Virus record (IMG/VR): IMGVR_UViG_3300025112_000005
Span: 16,206-80,205 of that record
Length of the DNA stretch: 64,000 bases
Source of the DNA: a virus
Direction: 5' to 3' (one strand)
Positions 55,591 to 63,937 of this stretch are shown here, one piece after another. Each line of letters starts with the position of its first letter. The first letter of the stretch is position 1. The position numbers and the translations under genes are program-made. The notes beneath the pieces were generated by a model. That model worked only from the letters and a program-made list of their open reading frames with translations, ran no database searches and was not told where the DNA came from.

Positions 55591-56991
55591 ATGTCCTATG
55601 ACCCTCGAACAACGAGCCTGATCCTCCGCGAGATGGCGGCGCGCGTGGTGGCACGTGGCGGCGCCGACGACGTGGCGGAGGGCTCCGTGCTGGCGCACCT
55701 GCTCTACTGCTGGGCGGAGGAGCTGGGCGGGTTGGAGCACCGGCTGGCCCGTATCCGAAACGCGTTCTACCTCGACGGCGCCAGCGGGACCGACCTGGAC
55801 GACCGGGTGGCCGACCTGCCCCCCAGTGGGATCGTACGGCTCACGGCGAGCGCGGGCAGCGGCGGCGCGCTTGCGCTCACCCGCGTGGACACGGTGGGTG
55901 CACTCACCGTCCTTGCGGGGGCGACGTACGGGCGCACGGACGATAGCTCGTTGGTGTACCGGCAGCTCGCGGACGCGGTCTTCGCAGATGGCGTGGACAC
56001 GGCGCTTAACGTCGCCGTGGTGTGCCTCACTCCGGGAGTCGCGGGGAACGCTGCGGCAGGGCAGATCAACAAGATCATCAACGCGGTGGGAGCCACGGGC
56101 GCGATCGGCCGGACGGCGATCACCAACGGGCGAGACGCGGAGGGCGACGAAGCCCTGCGCATCCGCGCTCGCTCCTACCTGTCCAGCCTCACGGGCAGCA
56201 CGCCCGCGGCGCTGGAGTACCTGGGGCTTTCGTTCACGGCGGCGGACGGATCGCGCGCAGCCTTCGCGCGCATCTTCGAGGACCCCGACACCGTGGGGCT
56301 ATGCGAGCTGCTTCTGGACGATGGAAGCGGGCTCGTGGGGTACAGGCGCCCGGGGGCGCTCGCCACGGGGACAGTCCCCGACGGCGGGCCGCCCGTGCTT
56401 TGGCACGAAGCCCCTGCTGTGGAGCCCGTGACACGTATCGAGGCGAACATAGGGGGCCTGAACCGGGACCTGTTGGCGGCGGAGTACACGAGCATTCCAG
56501 AACGGGGGTTGGTGTACGTGGAAGACGGCGTATTTGCGCCGGGAGACACGTGGCAGATCAAAGCGTACGAGGTCTGGACAGGGCTCCCGGCCGAACTACA
56601 GGCGTTGATCGAGGGCGACCCCAGCGACCCCTTGAACGCGCCCGGCTACCGTGCGGCTGGTGTCCGTGTGCGGGTCACGGCGCCCAGCGTCTTCGACATC
56701 GCACTGTCCGTCAACGTCGTGCCCGTCAGCGGGCGCGATTGGGACGCGGTGACCGCGGACGTGAAGACGGCGGTGATTGAGTACATGGCGACCCTCGGCC
56801 CTGGTGAGCCGCTGTTCATTGCGCGCCTCATTGACCGGGTCATGGACAACGGCGACGTGCTCACGGTGCGGTTCTTCCAGGGGGCCGACGCCGCAACACC
56901 AGCGAACGATGTGATCCCGCCAAGCGCGCGTCACGTGTTGCGCACGGACGACGGTCGCATCACCGTTGTCCCGTTGCCCCAGGAGGTCTGA
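55591..56991 (+). CDS. Baseplate J-like (gp6/gp47) protein
   Basis: 466 residues from ATG 55591. Shows the baseplate-J pattern: AEGSVLAHLLYCWAEELGGL near the N-terminus, FYLDGASGTDLDDRVADL, TPGVAGNAAAGQINKIINAV (~155), and GRDAEGDEALRIRARSYLSS (~182) with the conserved 'TGG.D.E.D..LR.R' style. The C-terminal domain IALSVNVVPVSGRDWDAVTA and GEPLFIARLIDRVMDNGDVL is typical. It forms the main part of the wedge joining the hub to fibres. Confidence 0.85.
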   Translation: MSYDPRTTSLILREMAARVVARGGADDVAEGSVLAHLLYCWAEELGGLEHRLARIRNAFYLDGASGTDLDDRVADLPPSGIVRLTASAGSGGALALTRVDTVGALTVLAGATYGRTDDSSLVYRQLADAVFADGVDTALNVAVVCLTPGVAGNAAAGQINKIINAVGATGAIGRTAITNGRDAEGDEALRIRARSYLSSLTGSTPAALEYLGLSFTAADGSRAAFARIFEDPDTVGLCELLLDDGSGLVGYRRPGALATGTVPDGGPPVLWHEAPAVEPVTRIEANIGGLNRDLLAAEYTSIPERGLVYVEDGVFAPGDTWQIKAYEVWTGLPAELQALIEGDPSDPLNAPGYRAAGVRVRVTAPSVFDIALSVNVVPVSGRDWDAVTADVKTAVIEYMATLGPGEPLFIARLIDRVMDNGDVLTVRFFQGADAATPANDVIPPSARHVLRTDDGRITVVPLPQEV

Positions 56992-56993
56992 GC

Positions 56994-58511
56994 GTGTCGC
57001 AGGACAAGGTTCGGTTCGAGGATCAGGAGCGCGTCGACCGCCCCGACATGGACGCGCTCCAGGCGCTCGTCTACAAGTACGCCAGCGGGATGCTGGGCGG
57101 GGTCCTGGGGCCGGCGAGCGGGCTACTTACCCCGTTGTCGTGGACCAAGAGCAACGACGGCGTGGACTACTTCCTGACGCTCGATCGGCTGGTGGTGTGC
57201 CACACGGTGCAGACCGAGACCCGGGTGGAGGATCAGGCGGGTGGTGGGGGCGCAGTCAACGTGGGCACCGCGTGGGACTCGGTGGTGCACACATTCGCCC
57301 CCGGCGACGCGGGCCACGACAACCACCCCGTGAAGTACACCGCGGCGCGCGCTGCTGAGATGGGCGGCCCCGGGGGGACCAAGCCGTACGTCTGGTGTCG
57401 CCCCCAGGACGTGCCCGCGGACGTGGACACGCGCCGGATCTGGAACGTCGCCACGGGTGCGGAGTCGCCGTTGGCGATGGCCACCCGCAACCGGCAGCGG
57501 TTGATGTTCGAGGTCAGCACGGAGAAGCCCGCGATCGGTGCCGGGGCTGATTGGGTCGCCATTGCGCGCGTCTGGACGTGGGTCGATAACCAGATCAGCG
57601 TGCTGTACGGAATCAGCGCGTGGGACGACCCCGACCTGCACGCGCTCACTGAAGAAGGGGGCGTGGTCGAAGACCCCAGCGCGGAGTCGGCGAGCTTCGC
57701 CTACCCCCTCCAGCGGTTGGTAGAAGGCTCGGTCCCGGGGGGGCGCTTCGACGGCACCGTGAACACGTGGCCCCCAGGCACCCGGCGCAGCGGCGGCATC
57801 ATGTACGCGCTGCATTGGGTGCGGTCGCGTCTCCGGCGCCACATCAGCCAAGGCACGTACGACCCCGCGGGGACGGTCACGCGCCCGTGGTGGGAGCTGC
57901 CGGAGCTGAGCTTGAACGGGGCATACAAGTGGCTCACCACGAACACCACGAACATCGTAGCCAATGCCGCTGCGGCTCTCCTGAACAAGAACCACCTGAC
58001 CCGTAACGTGACGCTCTGCGCGGGGGTCCTTCAGTTCCACGCCGCGGGCATTCACGCAGCCCCGTACAACGTGGTGGGCTGGGCGCTGATGCACGGGTGG
58101 GGCATTGAGTCTGTAGCAATGGGGGGCACTGAACGCACCGTCATTGTCCGCTTCAAGGACAGTCTTATTACGGGGCGGGAGGGGTGGTACATTAGCGGGG
58201 TTACCTGCGCCCCCGTTTACGGCCCGGGGGTTGTTGCAAACCCCAGCGGGTTCCAGCTCAACGCGCATATGATCCCAGACGCCTACGCGACCCCCGCGGG
58301 GTTTTCTCCAGGGGACCTGAGCGCTTATGCGGGGGCTGCGGTAGGGCTCGCGGCGGGGCAGTATGGAATCAGGCTGGAGGTGTCCCAGCTCGTGGAAACG
58401 GGCGCAGTCCTCGACGGGGTACTTCCTGCTGATGGGGTGATCAACGACATTCACGCATGGGCGGTGAACGTGGTGATCAGCAAGTTCAAGCCCGGGGACG
58501 CGGGGGTCTAA
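56994..58511 (+). CDS. Large baseplate/tail protein
   Basis: 505 residues from GTG 56994 with AGGAGG (56981-56986). N-terminus QDKVRFEDQERVDRPDMDAL is helical and resembles wedge-associated proteins. The middle is rich in Trp and Gly (TRPWWELPELSLNGAYKWLT), and the C-terminus is beta-like (LEVSQLVETGAVLDGVLPAD). Position after baseplate J suggests a tail protein I-like wedge or fibre-anchoring protein. No family confidently recognised. Confidence 0.55.
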   Translation: MSQDKVRFEDQERVDRPDMDALQALVYKYASGMLGGVLGPASGLLTPLSWTKSNDGVDYFLTLDRLVVCHTVQTETRVEDQAGGGGAVNVGTAWDSVVHTFAPGDAGHDNHPVKYTAARAAEMGGPGGTKPYVWCRPQDVPADVDTRRIWNVATGAESPLAMATRNRQRLMFEVSTEKPAIGAGADWVAIARVWTWVDNQISVLYGISAWDDPDLHALTEEGGVVEDPSAESASFAYPLQRLVEGSVPGGRFDGTVNTWPPGTRRSGGIMYALHWVRSRLRRHISQGTYDPAGTVTRPWWELPELSLNGAYKWLTTNTTNIVANAAAALLNKNHLTRNVTLCAGVLQFHAAGIHAAPYNVVGWALMHGWGIESVAMGGTERTVIVRFKDSLITGREGWYISGVTCAPVYGPGVVANPSGFQLNAHMIPDAYATPAGFSPGDLSAYAGAAVGLAAGQYGIRLEVSQLVETGAVLDGVLPADGVINDIHAWAVNVVISKFKPGDAGV

Positions 58512-58514
58512 CCA

Positions 58515-59642
58515 GTGGCTATCACGGCATACGCGAGCGGGGACAGCGCCCCGATCACCAACCCCGATGTGGACATCGCGGTGGATCTGTCCGCCGTCTC
58601 GCTCCCGCAGACCGTCCAGCTCTACGGCGACGCGTACGACGACGCGAACCCGTCAAACACGGCGTGGAATTGGACCTGGACGGTGTTGGACGACGACGGG
58701 CCGGGAAACCCCTTCCCGCTCGCCCCGTCGGGGGTCGTACAGAATCCCACCGGGGATGTGCCGACGTGGCGCAACGTCCGGCTGTTCCTGATCGTCCAGA
58801 ACACCAACACGTCGGTGTTCAGCGAGCAGGATCCGCTGAAGGCGCCCAACAGCGCGTTTGTGATCGTGCGCGTGCTCAGCACGACCGCGGGCCTGGAGAA
58901 GCTGGCCGCGGGGGAACGCGACTACCACGACAAGCTGCACAGCGTGATCGCCCAGGTTGAGACCGACGCGGGTGGGGTCGGCACGCACACGGTGGCGTCG
59001 CACTCAGACACCAGCGCCACGGGCGCCCAGCTCGACACCCTGACGACCAACGCCGACGCGACGGGGCTGCACAAGCACGGCGCGGCGGACTTGCCCGTGG
59101 CCACGAGCACGGCCAAGGGTGCGGTGACGTTGGAGGAGACGGGCAGCGGCGCGGCGAAGGTAATCACCCGCGAGCGTGTGCAGCTTCAGGCGTCCGTGGA
59201 CGGGACCCGGGTCGACGGCTCGGGGTGGGTCGGAGGGCAGGTGGTCCCCGCGACCTACGAGACCGACCAAGCGGTCAGCGGCGGCAAGCCGTTGGCGATC
59301 TGGAAGGCCGGCGAAGCGATCAAGCTCCTGGGCTGGGCGGTGCAGCTCGTGGACGGGGGCAAGAGCAGCGCCGCGCACCCCTACAAGTTCCGCCTGGGCG
59401 TGGCCAACGCCACCCAGCTCGCTGCGGGGACGTGGGCGGACCTGGGCTCAGAGCTGACGGGCTCGCCGTCGTCGGACGGAGCCCCCTTGGCGCTGAGCGC
59501 CGCGCTGGGCGCAGAGCACGCGCTACCCGTGGGGGAATACGTCGCGTTGTTCTGCCTCGCAGCTCCGCGCGTTGCCGCGGACAGCGAGGCGCCCGGGGGC
59601 GGGCTCACCGTCCAGGTCTTCGCACGCAGGGAGGTTGCCTGA
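58515..59642 (+). CDS. Fibre-like tail protein
   Basis: 375 residues from GTG 58515. Contains HTVASHSDTSATGAQLDTLT and ATGLHKHGAADLPVATSTAK, the His/Ser/Thr/Gly-rich pattern of phage fibres ('...STAKGAVTL...' is common in fibre shafts). N-terminal beta domain (VQLYGDAYDDANPSNTAWNW) and a C-terminal beta domain (GWAVQLVDGGKSSAAHPYKF) may be the anchor and the tip. Probably part of the host-recognition apparatus. Confidence 0.62.
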   Translation: MAITAYASGDSAPITNPDVDIAVDLSAVSLPQTVQLYGDAYDDANPSNTAWNWTWTVLDDDGPGNPFPLAPSGVVQNPTGDVPTWRNVRLFLIVQNTNTSVFSEQDPLKAPNSAFVIVRVLSTTAGLEKLAAGERDYHDKLHSVIAQVETDAGGVGTHTVASHSDTSATGAQLDTLTTNADATGLHKHGAADLPVATSTAKGAVTLEETGSGAAKVITRERVQLQASVDGTRVDGSGWVGGQVVPATYETDQAVSGGKPLAIWKAGEAIKLLGWAVQLVDGGKSSAAHPYKFRLGVANATQLAAGTWADLGSELTGSPSSDGAPLALSAALGAEHALPVGEYVALFCLAAPRVAADSEAPGGGLTVQVFARREVA

Positions 59643-60175
59643 TGGCCGTTGCAAGCACCCGCAGCGCGTCCCCTACGAAGTCGGACGCCGTGCCACGCCC
59701 CCGCCCGGGTGGTATCTGGCGCTTTGATCTGGACTACACACAGTTTCAGGTCAGCGGTTCGCGCATCACGCTCGACCTGCGACCCACCGACCGCGTGACC
59801 GCGGAGCCCGTGCTGATCAAAGCCGTGTGGGCGCTGGTCAACTTGGTGTTCACAGGCGAGACGACGATTGAGCTGGACGTGGGGCAGACCAACGGCGATG
59901 CCAACGAGTACCTGCACGCGGGCGACCTGACCGGCTCCGGCACCATCGGACAGACCCAGGCAGAGCGCGGCACGGCATCGGACGGGCGCAACGCGGTAAT
60001 GCTGGGCGACCTGCTTGCGACCGTCGACCTGGACACCGGCAGCGGCACGAACCTGACCGCGGGCGGCCTGGAGTTGTTCGTGGCCTACGAGGAGCTGGAC
60101 GAGGCCAACCACCCGGAGACCCCGCACGCGGCGCCCACCCAGGTCTCCGACCCAGGGCGCGGGACCGTGCTCTGA
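59642..60175 (+). CDS. Hypothetical tail/fibre-associated protein
   Basis: 177 residues; ATG 59642 overlaps the preceding TGA. Beta-rich with FDLDYTQFQVSGSRITLDLR and LVNLVFTGETTIELDVGQTN. Short, without membrane segments. It lies between fibre-like genes and is probably a structural or assembly partner. No family recognised. Confidence 0.55.
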   Translation: MAVASTRSASPTKSDAVPRPRPGGIWRFDLDYTQFQVSGSRITLDLRPTDRVTAEPVLIKAVWALVNLVFTGETTIELDVGQTNGDANEYLHAGDLTGSGTIGQTQAERGTASDGRNAVMLGDLLATVDLDTGSGTNLTAGGLELFVAYEELDEANHPETPHAAPTQVSDPGRGTVL

Positions 60176-61062
60176 TGCCGGGCGGCTTCGGCGACGACTC
60201 GCGGCACCTGAACGGGCTCGGGGCGGACTCCGGCTTCGGATCCCCCTCCTCGTTGTCGAGCCCCAGCGATGCCGGCTTTGGCTCCGTGCGCGAGCTGCGC
60301 GACCCCGGGCTGCGCATCGCGCCGTGGCACTTCCAACACACGCTCTACCCCGATGAAGGCGGCGTGCTTGTGCGCGTCATGGGGGCCTTCCCAAACCGCG
60401 GCCCGTGGCGTGTGCGGCTCACCCCCGACGCGGGCGCGACGCTGCACCCGTTGGGGAAGGTCGGTTGCTACGGCGGGATCATCGGGAAGGCGCACGCGTG
60501 CTACACGAACCCGGAGCAGACGGCGCTGGTGTTCGTGCTCCCACCCTTGGCGGTCGGTTACTACGACGTGTGGATGGACGAGCTGGCCCCGGAGGACATC
60601 GCGGGCGGTGTGGTCGGTCCCGTGCGCCTCGTGCTCGGGGGGCTGACGGTCATTGTGCGCAACCCTTGCGAGGAGACGTACAGCGTACGGGCGACGTACC
60701 CGCCGCGGTTCAAGACGGGCGTGCGGGCGTGGGAGCTGGAAGACGGCACCTTGCCGGCGCTCCCGACCCCGCCTTTAGAGACGTTCACGCGGACGCTGGG
60801 GCAGGTCGCCCAGCAGACGGGCGGGTCGCCGCAATCGCGGCTGGCGCTCGCGCTCGTGCCGGACGCGGCGATCATCGTCGTGCAGTCCACCATCGGCTTC
60901 CCCGACGCGGGGGAGGTGTGGGTGCGTGAACGGCGGTACGCCTACACCAGCAAGACGGTGGTGTGGTTCGAGGGGCTCACGCTGCTGACCGCGGACGACC
61001 GGCGCACCATCCCGAAGCTCACGGAGGTCACGTGTCATGCTCCAGCCCTACTCGCAGGCTGA
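60175..61062 (+). CDS. Hypothetical beta-rich tail protein
   Basis: 295 residues from ATG 60175. Ser/Gly/Asp-rich start (GFGSPSSLSSPSDAGFGSVR), then Ig-like beta segments (MGAFPNRGPWRVRLTPDAGA, LVFVLPPLAVGYYDVWMDEL, PVRLVLGGLTVIVRNPCEET). The pattern suggests IPT/TIG-like Ig domains, often found in phage surface proteins. It overlaps the next gene by 26 bases. Confidence 0.55.
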   Translation: MPGGFGDDSRHLNGLGADSGFGSPSSLSSPSDAGFGSVRELRDPGLRIAPWHFQHTLYPDEGGVLVRVMGAFPNRGPWRVRLTPDAGATLHPLGKVGCYGGIIGKAHACYTNPEQTALVFVLPPLAVGYYDVWMDELAPEDIAGGVVGPVRLVLGGLTVIVRNPCEETYSVRATYPPRFKTGVRAWELEDGTLPALPTPPLETFTRTLGQVAQQTGGSPQSRLALALVPDAAIIVVQSTIGFPDAGEVWVRERRYAYTSKTVVWFEGLTLLTADDRRTIPKLTEVTCHAPALLAG

Positions 61063-61888
61063 GATTGCGCACCGGGATACGCTGATCCAGAAGGCGGAGG
61101 ACTTCGCGCTGGACCGCTTGGGGGAGCTGTACGGCATCCCCCGGATCCCGGTCATCAAACGCGAGTTCTGGCGGCGGGTGATGCACGCGGCGGCGCTTGG
61201 ACCCCGGGACCGCATGGGGACGATCTTCGCCGTCACCGACGCGCTGTTGCGCCCGTGGTCCGACCTGCTGACGACCACCTGCAACCTGGAAGCGGCCAAC
61301 CCGCGGAAGCTCATCGGGGGCACGCCCCGTGGGCAGGCGTGGAGCTGCACGCACGAGGGGCGTCTGGTGGTCGTGGGGACGCACGGCGTGTTCTGGACGA
61401 CGGACGTGGTGGGCGCGGACATGGAGCTGTCGCACATCCCAACGACGTACTGGAAGCGGGCCAACTGGACGGTGGACGAGGACGACGTGAGCGTGCGCGT
61501 GCTCCCGTTCTGGCTGCGCGAAGACGGCGCCCGCGTGCGGATCTACCTCGACAGCGAGATGTTCAGCGTGCCGGCGACCTACCTCCAACCCAACAGCCTC
61601 GACGCCATCCCCGCGGGGCAACCGCTGGGCGGCGCGCTCGTGCAGGACGCGACGGTGCCCGCAGCGCTTCCAGGGCCGTTCTACCTGCGCGGCGACGGGC
61701 TGCGCGGGATGTTTCAGGTGTTGCTCGACGGGCTCTGCGCGGCGGGGGTCCAGCTCGAAATGCTGTCATTGGAGTGGTGCGGTGCGACGGCGCTCGGGAT
61801 CGGCCCGTTGGAGGACTTGAATCAGTACGGTAGGATCGTGGGCGCGGACGTACCCTCGCCCGCGTCGCTCATCGGTTGGGGGGGCTGA
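61037..61888 (+). CDS. Hypothetical tail protein, possible wedge
   Basis: 283 residues from ATG 61037. Helical N-terminus (LIQKAEDFALDRLGELYGIP, FWRRVMHAAALGPRDRMGTI) and a beta-rich C-terminus (VSVRVLPFWLREDGARVRIY). The N-terminal helices followed by 'RMGTIFAVTDALL' recall proteins that bridge wedge and fibre, but no family was identified. A GGTAGGATC element overlaps its 3' end (61829-61837), about 55 bases before the endolysin start. Confidence 0.5.
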   Translation: MLQPYSQAEIAHRDTLIQKAEDFALDRLGELYGIPRIPVIKREFWRRVMHAAALGPRDRMGTIFAVTDALLRPWSDLLTTTCNLEAANPRKLIGGTPRGQAWSCTHEGRLVVVGTHGVFWTTDVVGADMELSHIPTTYWKRANWTVDEDDVSVRVLPFWLREDGARVRIYLDSEMFSVPATYLQPNSLDAIPAGQPLGGALVQDATVPAALPGPFYLRGDGLRGMFQVLLDGLCAAGVQLEMLSLEWCGATALGIGPLEDLNQYGRIVGADVPSPASLIGWGG

Positions 61889-61890
61889 GC

Positions 61891-62631
61891 ATGGGACTGT
61901 TTGACGACGTGTCGCGCTGGATGCAGCGCGATTGGCTCATGGCGGAGCTGGACAACGACGCGCCCGAAGACCCGGGCACGGGAGCGGACGCGAAGCGGCG
62001 AAAGAAGGCCGACCCCGGGACCGTCGTCGTAGCTACCGCGCTCGCTGAGTGGGAGCGCGTTGTGCGCGAGCCCCGCGGCGAGGCCAACCGGGTGGACGAG
62101 TACATCCGCGGCGACCTGGGCCTGGGCTGGTCGACCGCGGACGCGATCAACTGGACCCCCAACGCCCCGTACACGCGCAACGGCATGTTCCAATGGTGCG
62201 GGGCCTTCGCCGCGTTCTGCTGGGGTACCGCGGGCCTACGCGCCGACCCCGTCCGCAAGAAGAGCTGGGCGAGCACCGTCCGGCTCTACAAGTGGGCGCA
62301 GGGGTCCGAGCGGGTGGTCAGCGTCCCCGACGGGCTATTGCCCGGCGACGTGGTGATCGTGACCCGCGGCAAGAAGAAGCAGGGGGAGCACATCTGCCTC
62401 GTGGAGCGTGTCGACCTGGACGCGAAGCTGGTGCACACCATCGAGGGCAACGCTCGGGGGCGTGGCGGCGACGGCGAGGTGTTCGAGGGCGTGATCCGAC
62501 GGACCCGCCCGTGGCCGAAGGCGCTCGGGGGCTGGGGCCGACGCGGCAAGATGCGGTGCCCGGTCTCGGGGCTCTCGCAGTCGTCTGATATCGTGTGGGC
62601 CTACCGCCCGTTGGCTGAGGATCTGGTCTGA
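61891..62631 (+). CDS. CHAP-type peptidoglycan hydrolase (endolysin)
   Basis: 246 residues; ATG 61891 preferred over an in-frame upstream GTG within the previous gene. CHAP/NlpC-like order: MFQWCGAFAAFCWG with catalytic Cys103, DGLLPGDVVIVTRGKKKQGE, HICLVERVD with His167, and TIEGNARG with Asn186 as likely third residue. N-terminal ~50 residues are charged (DDVSRWMQRDWLMAELDNDA); no signal peptide, so release probably needs the holin-like gene next door. Cuts peptide bonds in the wall at lysis. Opens the lysis cassette. Confidence 0.75.
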   Translation: MGLFDDVSRWMQRDWLMAELDNDAPEDPGTGADAKRRKKADPGTVVVATALAEWERVVREPRGEANRVDEYIRGDLGLGWSTADAINWTPNAPYTRNGMFQWCGAFAAFCWGTAGLRADPVRKKSWASTVRLYKWAQGSERVVSVPDGLLPGDVVIVTRGKKKQGEHICLVERVDLDAKLVHTIEGNARGRGGDGEVFEGVIRRTRPWPKALGGWGRRGKMRCPVSGLSQSSDIVWAYRPLAEDLV

Positions 62632-62882
62632 TGGGATGGATCAAGAACACCGCGGGGAAGCCAGATAGCCAGTTCACGCTGCTGCTGGGCTGGAACATCC
62701 TTACGGCGCTGCTGGTCGTCTACGTCGTGGTGCGCGGATCGATGGGTACGCCCGTCGCCGTCGACTCGGAGGTCTGGGCGGTCTGTGTGGGGATGGCGGT
62801 CGGCAAGGGCTATAATTATGTGAAGCGTCGAGGGCAAGCGGCGGCGGACGCCCCCCTGCCCGGCGAGGATCTGGCAGGATGA
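62631..62882 (+). CDS. Holin-like membrane protein
   Basis: 83 residues from ATG 62631, overlapping the endolysin stop. One clear membrane helix (FTLLLGWNILTALLVVYVVV, ~16-35) and a weaker second (VDSEVWAVCVGMAVGKGYNY). A charged C-terminus follows (KRRGQAAADAPLPGEDLAG). Size, topology and position beside the endolysin fit a holin, though direct family evidence is lacking. Confidence 0.6.
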   Translation: MGWIKNTAGKPDSQFTLLLGWNILTALLVVYVVVRGSMGTPVAVDSEVWAVCVGMAVGKGYNYVKRRGQAAADAPLPGEDLAG

Positions 62883-62949
62883 GGAACACGTGGCAGAGAC
62901 GGTCGAAGGCGTGGCGGGCAATCCACGGCGTGCACGAGGAGCCTTCCCC

Positions 62950-63321
62950 ATGAGCATATTGCTGGTGCTGGTGTCTGCCATGCTCGCGCCCGCGTCCACG
63001 AACGCGGAGGTGCTCCAGCGCATCGAGAAGGGCCAGATCCAGCTCGTCGCCGACGTACGGTCCATCAAGGAAGACGTGTCGGACCTGAAGGACAAGCAGC
63101 GCCGGAGCGACGACATTTACCGGGACCACCACATCCCCACGCGGGACCAGTGGTCGGCGGTGGCCACCAAAGCGGAGGTCACAGCGCTTGCGGCGCGCGT
63201 TGCGCAGATCGAGCGACGCATGGACTACCTGCTGGGCGCGCTCGTTGTCGTGCTCGGGCTCCTGGGCTGGGTCTCGAACAGCACCCGGGTCCAGGTCAAG
63301 GGACTGGTGGACAACTCGTGA
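62950..63321 (+). CDS. Lysis-associated membrane protein with coiled coil
   Basis: 123 residues from ATG 62950, where GAGGAG (62936-62941) is well spaced and a hydrophobic signal-like start (MSILLVLVSAMLAPAS) begins; a GTG at 62890 would add a poor leader. A long charged helix follows (EKGQIQLVADVRSIKEDVSD), then a C-terminal membrane helix YLLGALVVVLGLLGWVS (~90-106). It may be a second holin, a pinholin or antiholin, or part of a spanin complex. Confidence 0.55.
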   Translation: MSILLVLVSAMLAPASTNAEVLQRIEKGQIQLVADVRSIKEDVSDLKDKQRRSDDIYRDHHIPTRDQWSAVATKAEVTALAARVAQIERRMDYLLGALVVVLGLLGWVSNSTRVQVKGLVDNS

Positions 63322-63587
63322 CGACGTGGATCGTCGGGCTTGTCGGCGGTCTTCTCGCCACGCTGGCGCTCTGGTGGGGCCGGTCTCAGCGGCGCGGCAA
63401 GCTGGTGGCGCAGGAGCGCGAGCGCGTGGCCCAGGTCGAGCTGGTCGAGCACAAGCGCATAGACGTGAAGGTTGAGGAAGCGGTGGAGCGTAGCGAGGCG
63501 GTGCGCGAAGATCTGGCGGACGAGAAAGAGAAGATCGACCGCGCCGACCTGGGCGATCTGGTCAGCATGGTGGACGACCTACCGTGA
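63318..63587 (+). CDS. Inner-membrane spanin-like protein
   Basis: 89 residues from GTG 63318 (overlap with the previous stop). An N-terminal membrane helix (TTWIVGLVGGLLATLALWWG) is followed by a charged coiled coil (RERVAQVELVEHKRIDVKVE). This is the layout of i-spanins (Rz), which join the inner to the outer membrane at lysis. Ends in an overlap with the next gene, as Rz/Rz1 pairs do. Confidence 0.55.
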   Translation: MTTWIVGLVGGLLATLALWWGRSQRRGKLVAQERERVAQVELVEHKRIDVKVEEAVERSEAVREDLADEKEKIDRADLGDLVSMVDDLP

Positions 63588-63937
63588 TCACGCTCGTGCT
63601 CATCGCCCAGCTCTGCACCGGAGCGGTCGCGCTCCAGCCCGGGGACGTGGCCGACTGCACCGGCATCCTCTGGCCCATCGACAAAACCAAAGCGGTCATC
63701 GCCTGCCACAAAGTGGACCTGCCCGACTGCGAACGGCGGCTGACGTTGGTGCGCGACACCCTCACGGCGAAGCTGGAGGGCTGTCAGGCGTCCCTGGGGG
63801 CCTGCAAGGGTGCTGCGGATCCCCTCGCGCCCGTCGAGCCCGAAACACCCGTCTGGGGCTACCTCACGGCGGGCGGCGGTGGATTACTCGTCGGTGCCCT
63901 TGCCGGGGTCCTGCTGGTCGTCGTCGCGCTCGACTGA
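63584..63937 (+). CDS. Exported protein, possible outer spanin partner
   Basis: 117 residues from GTG 63584. Signal-like N-terminus (ITLVLIAQLCTGAVALQ), Cys-containing middle (DVADCTGIL, CHKVDLPDCERR, CQASLGACKG) and a C-terminal membrane helix (LLVGALAGVLLVVVALD). The lipobox-like LCTG could be an Rz1-type lipoprotein signal, but the C-terminal helix is unusual for Rz1. Position after the i-spanin-like gene suggests a partner in outer-membrane disruption. Confidence 0.5.
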   Translation: MITLVLIAQLCTGAVALQPGDVADCTGILWPIDKTKAVIACHKVDLPDCERRLTLVRDTLTAKLEGCQASLGACKGAADPLAPVEPETPVWGYLTAGGGGLLVGALAGVLLVVVALD

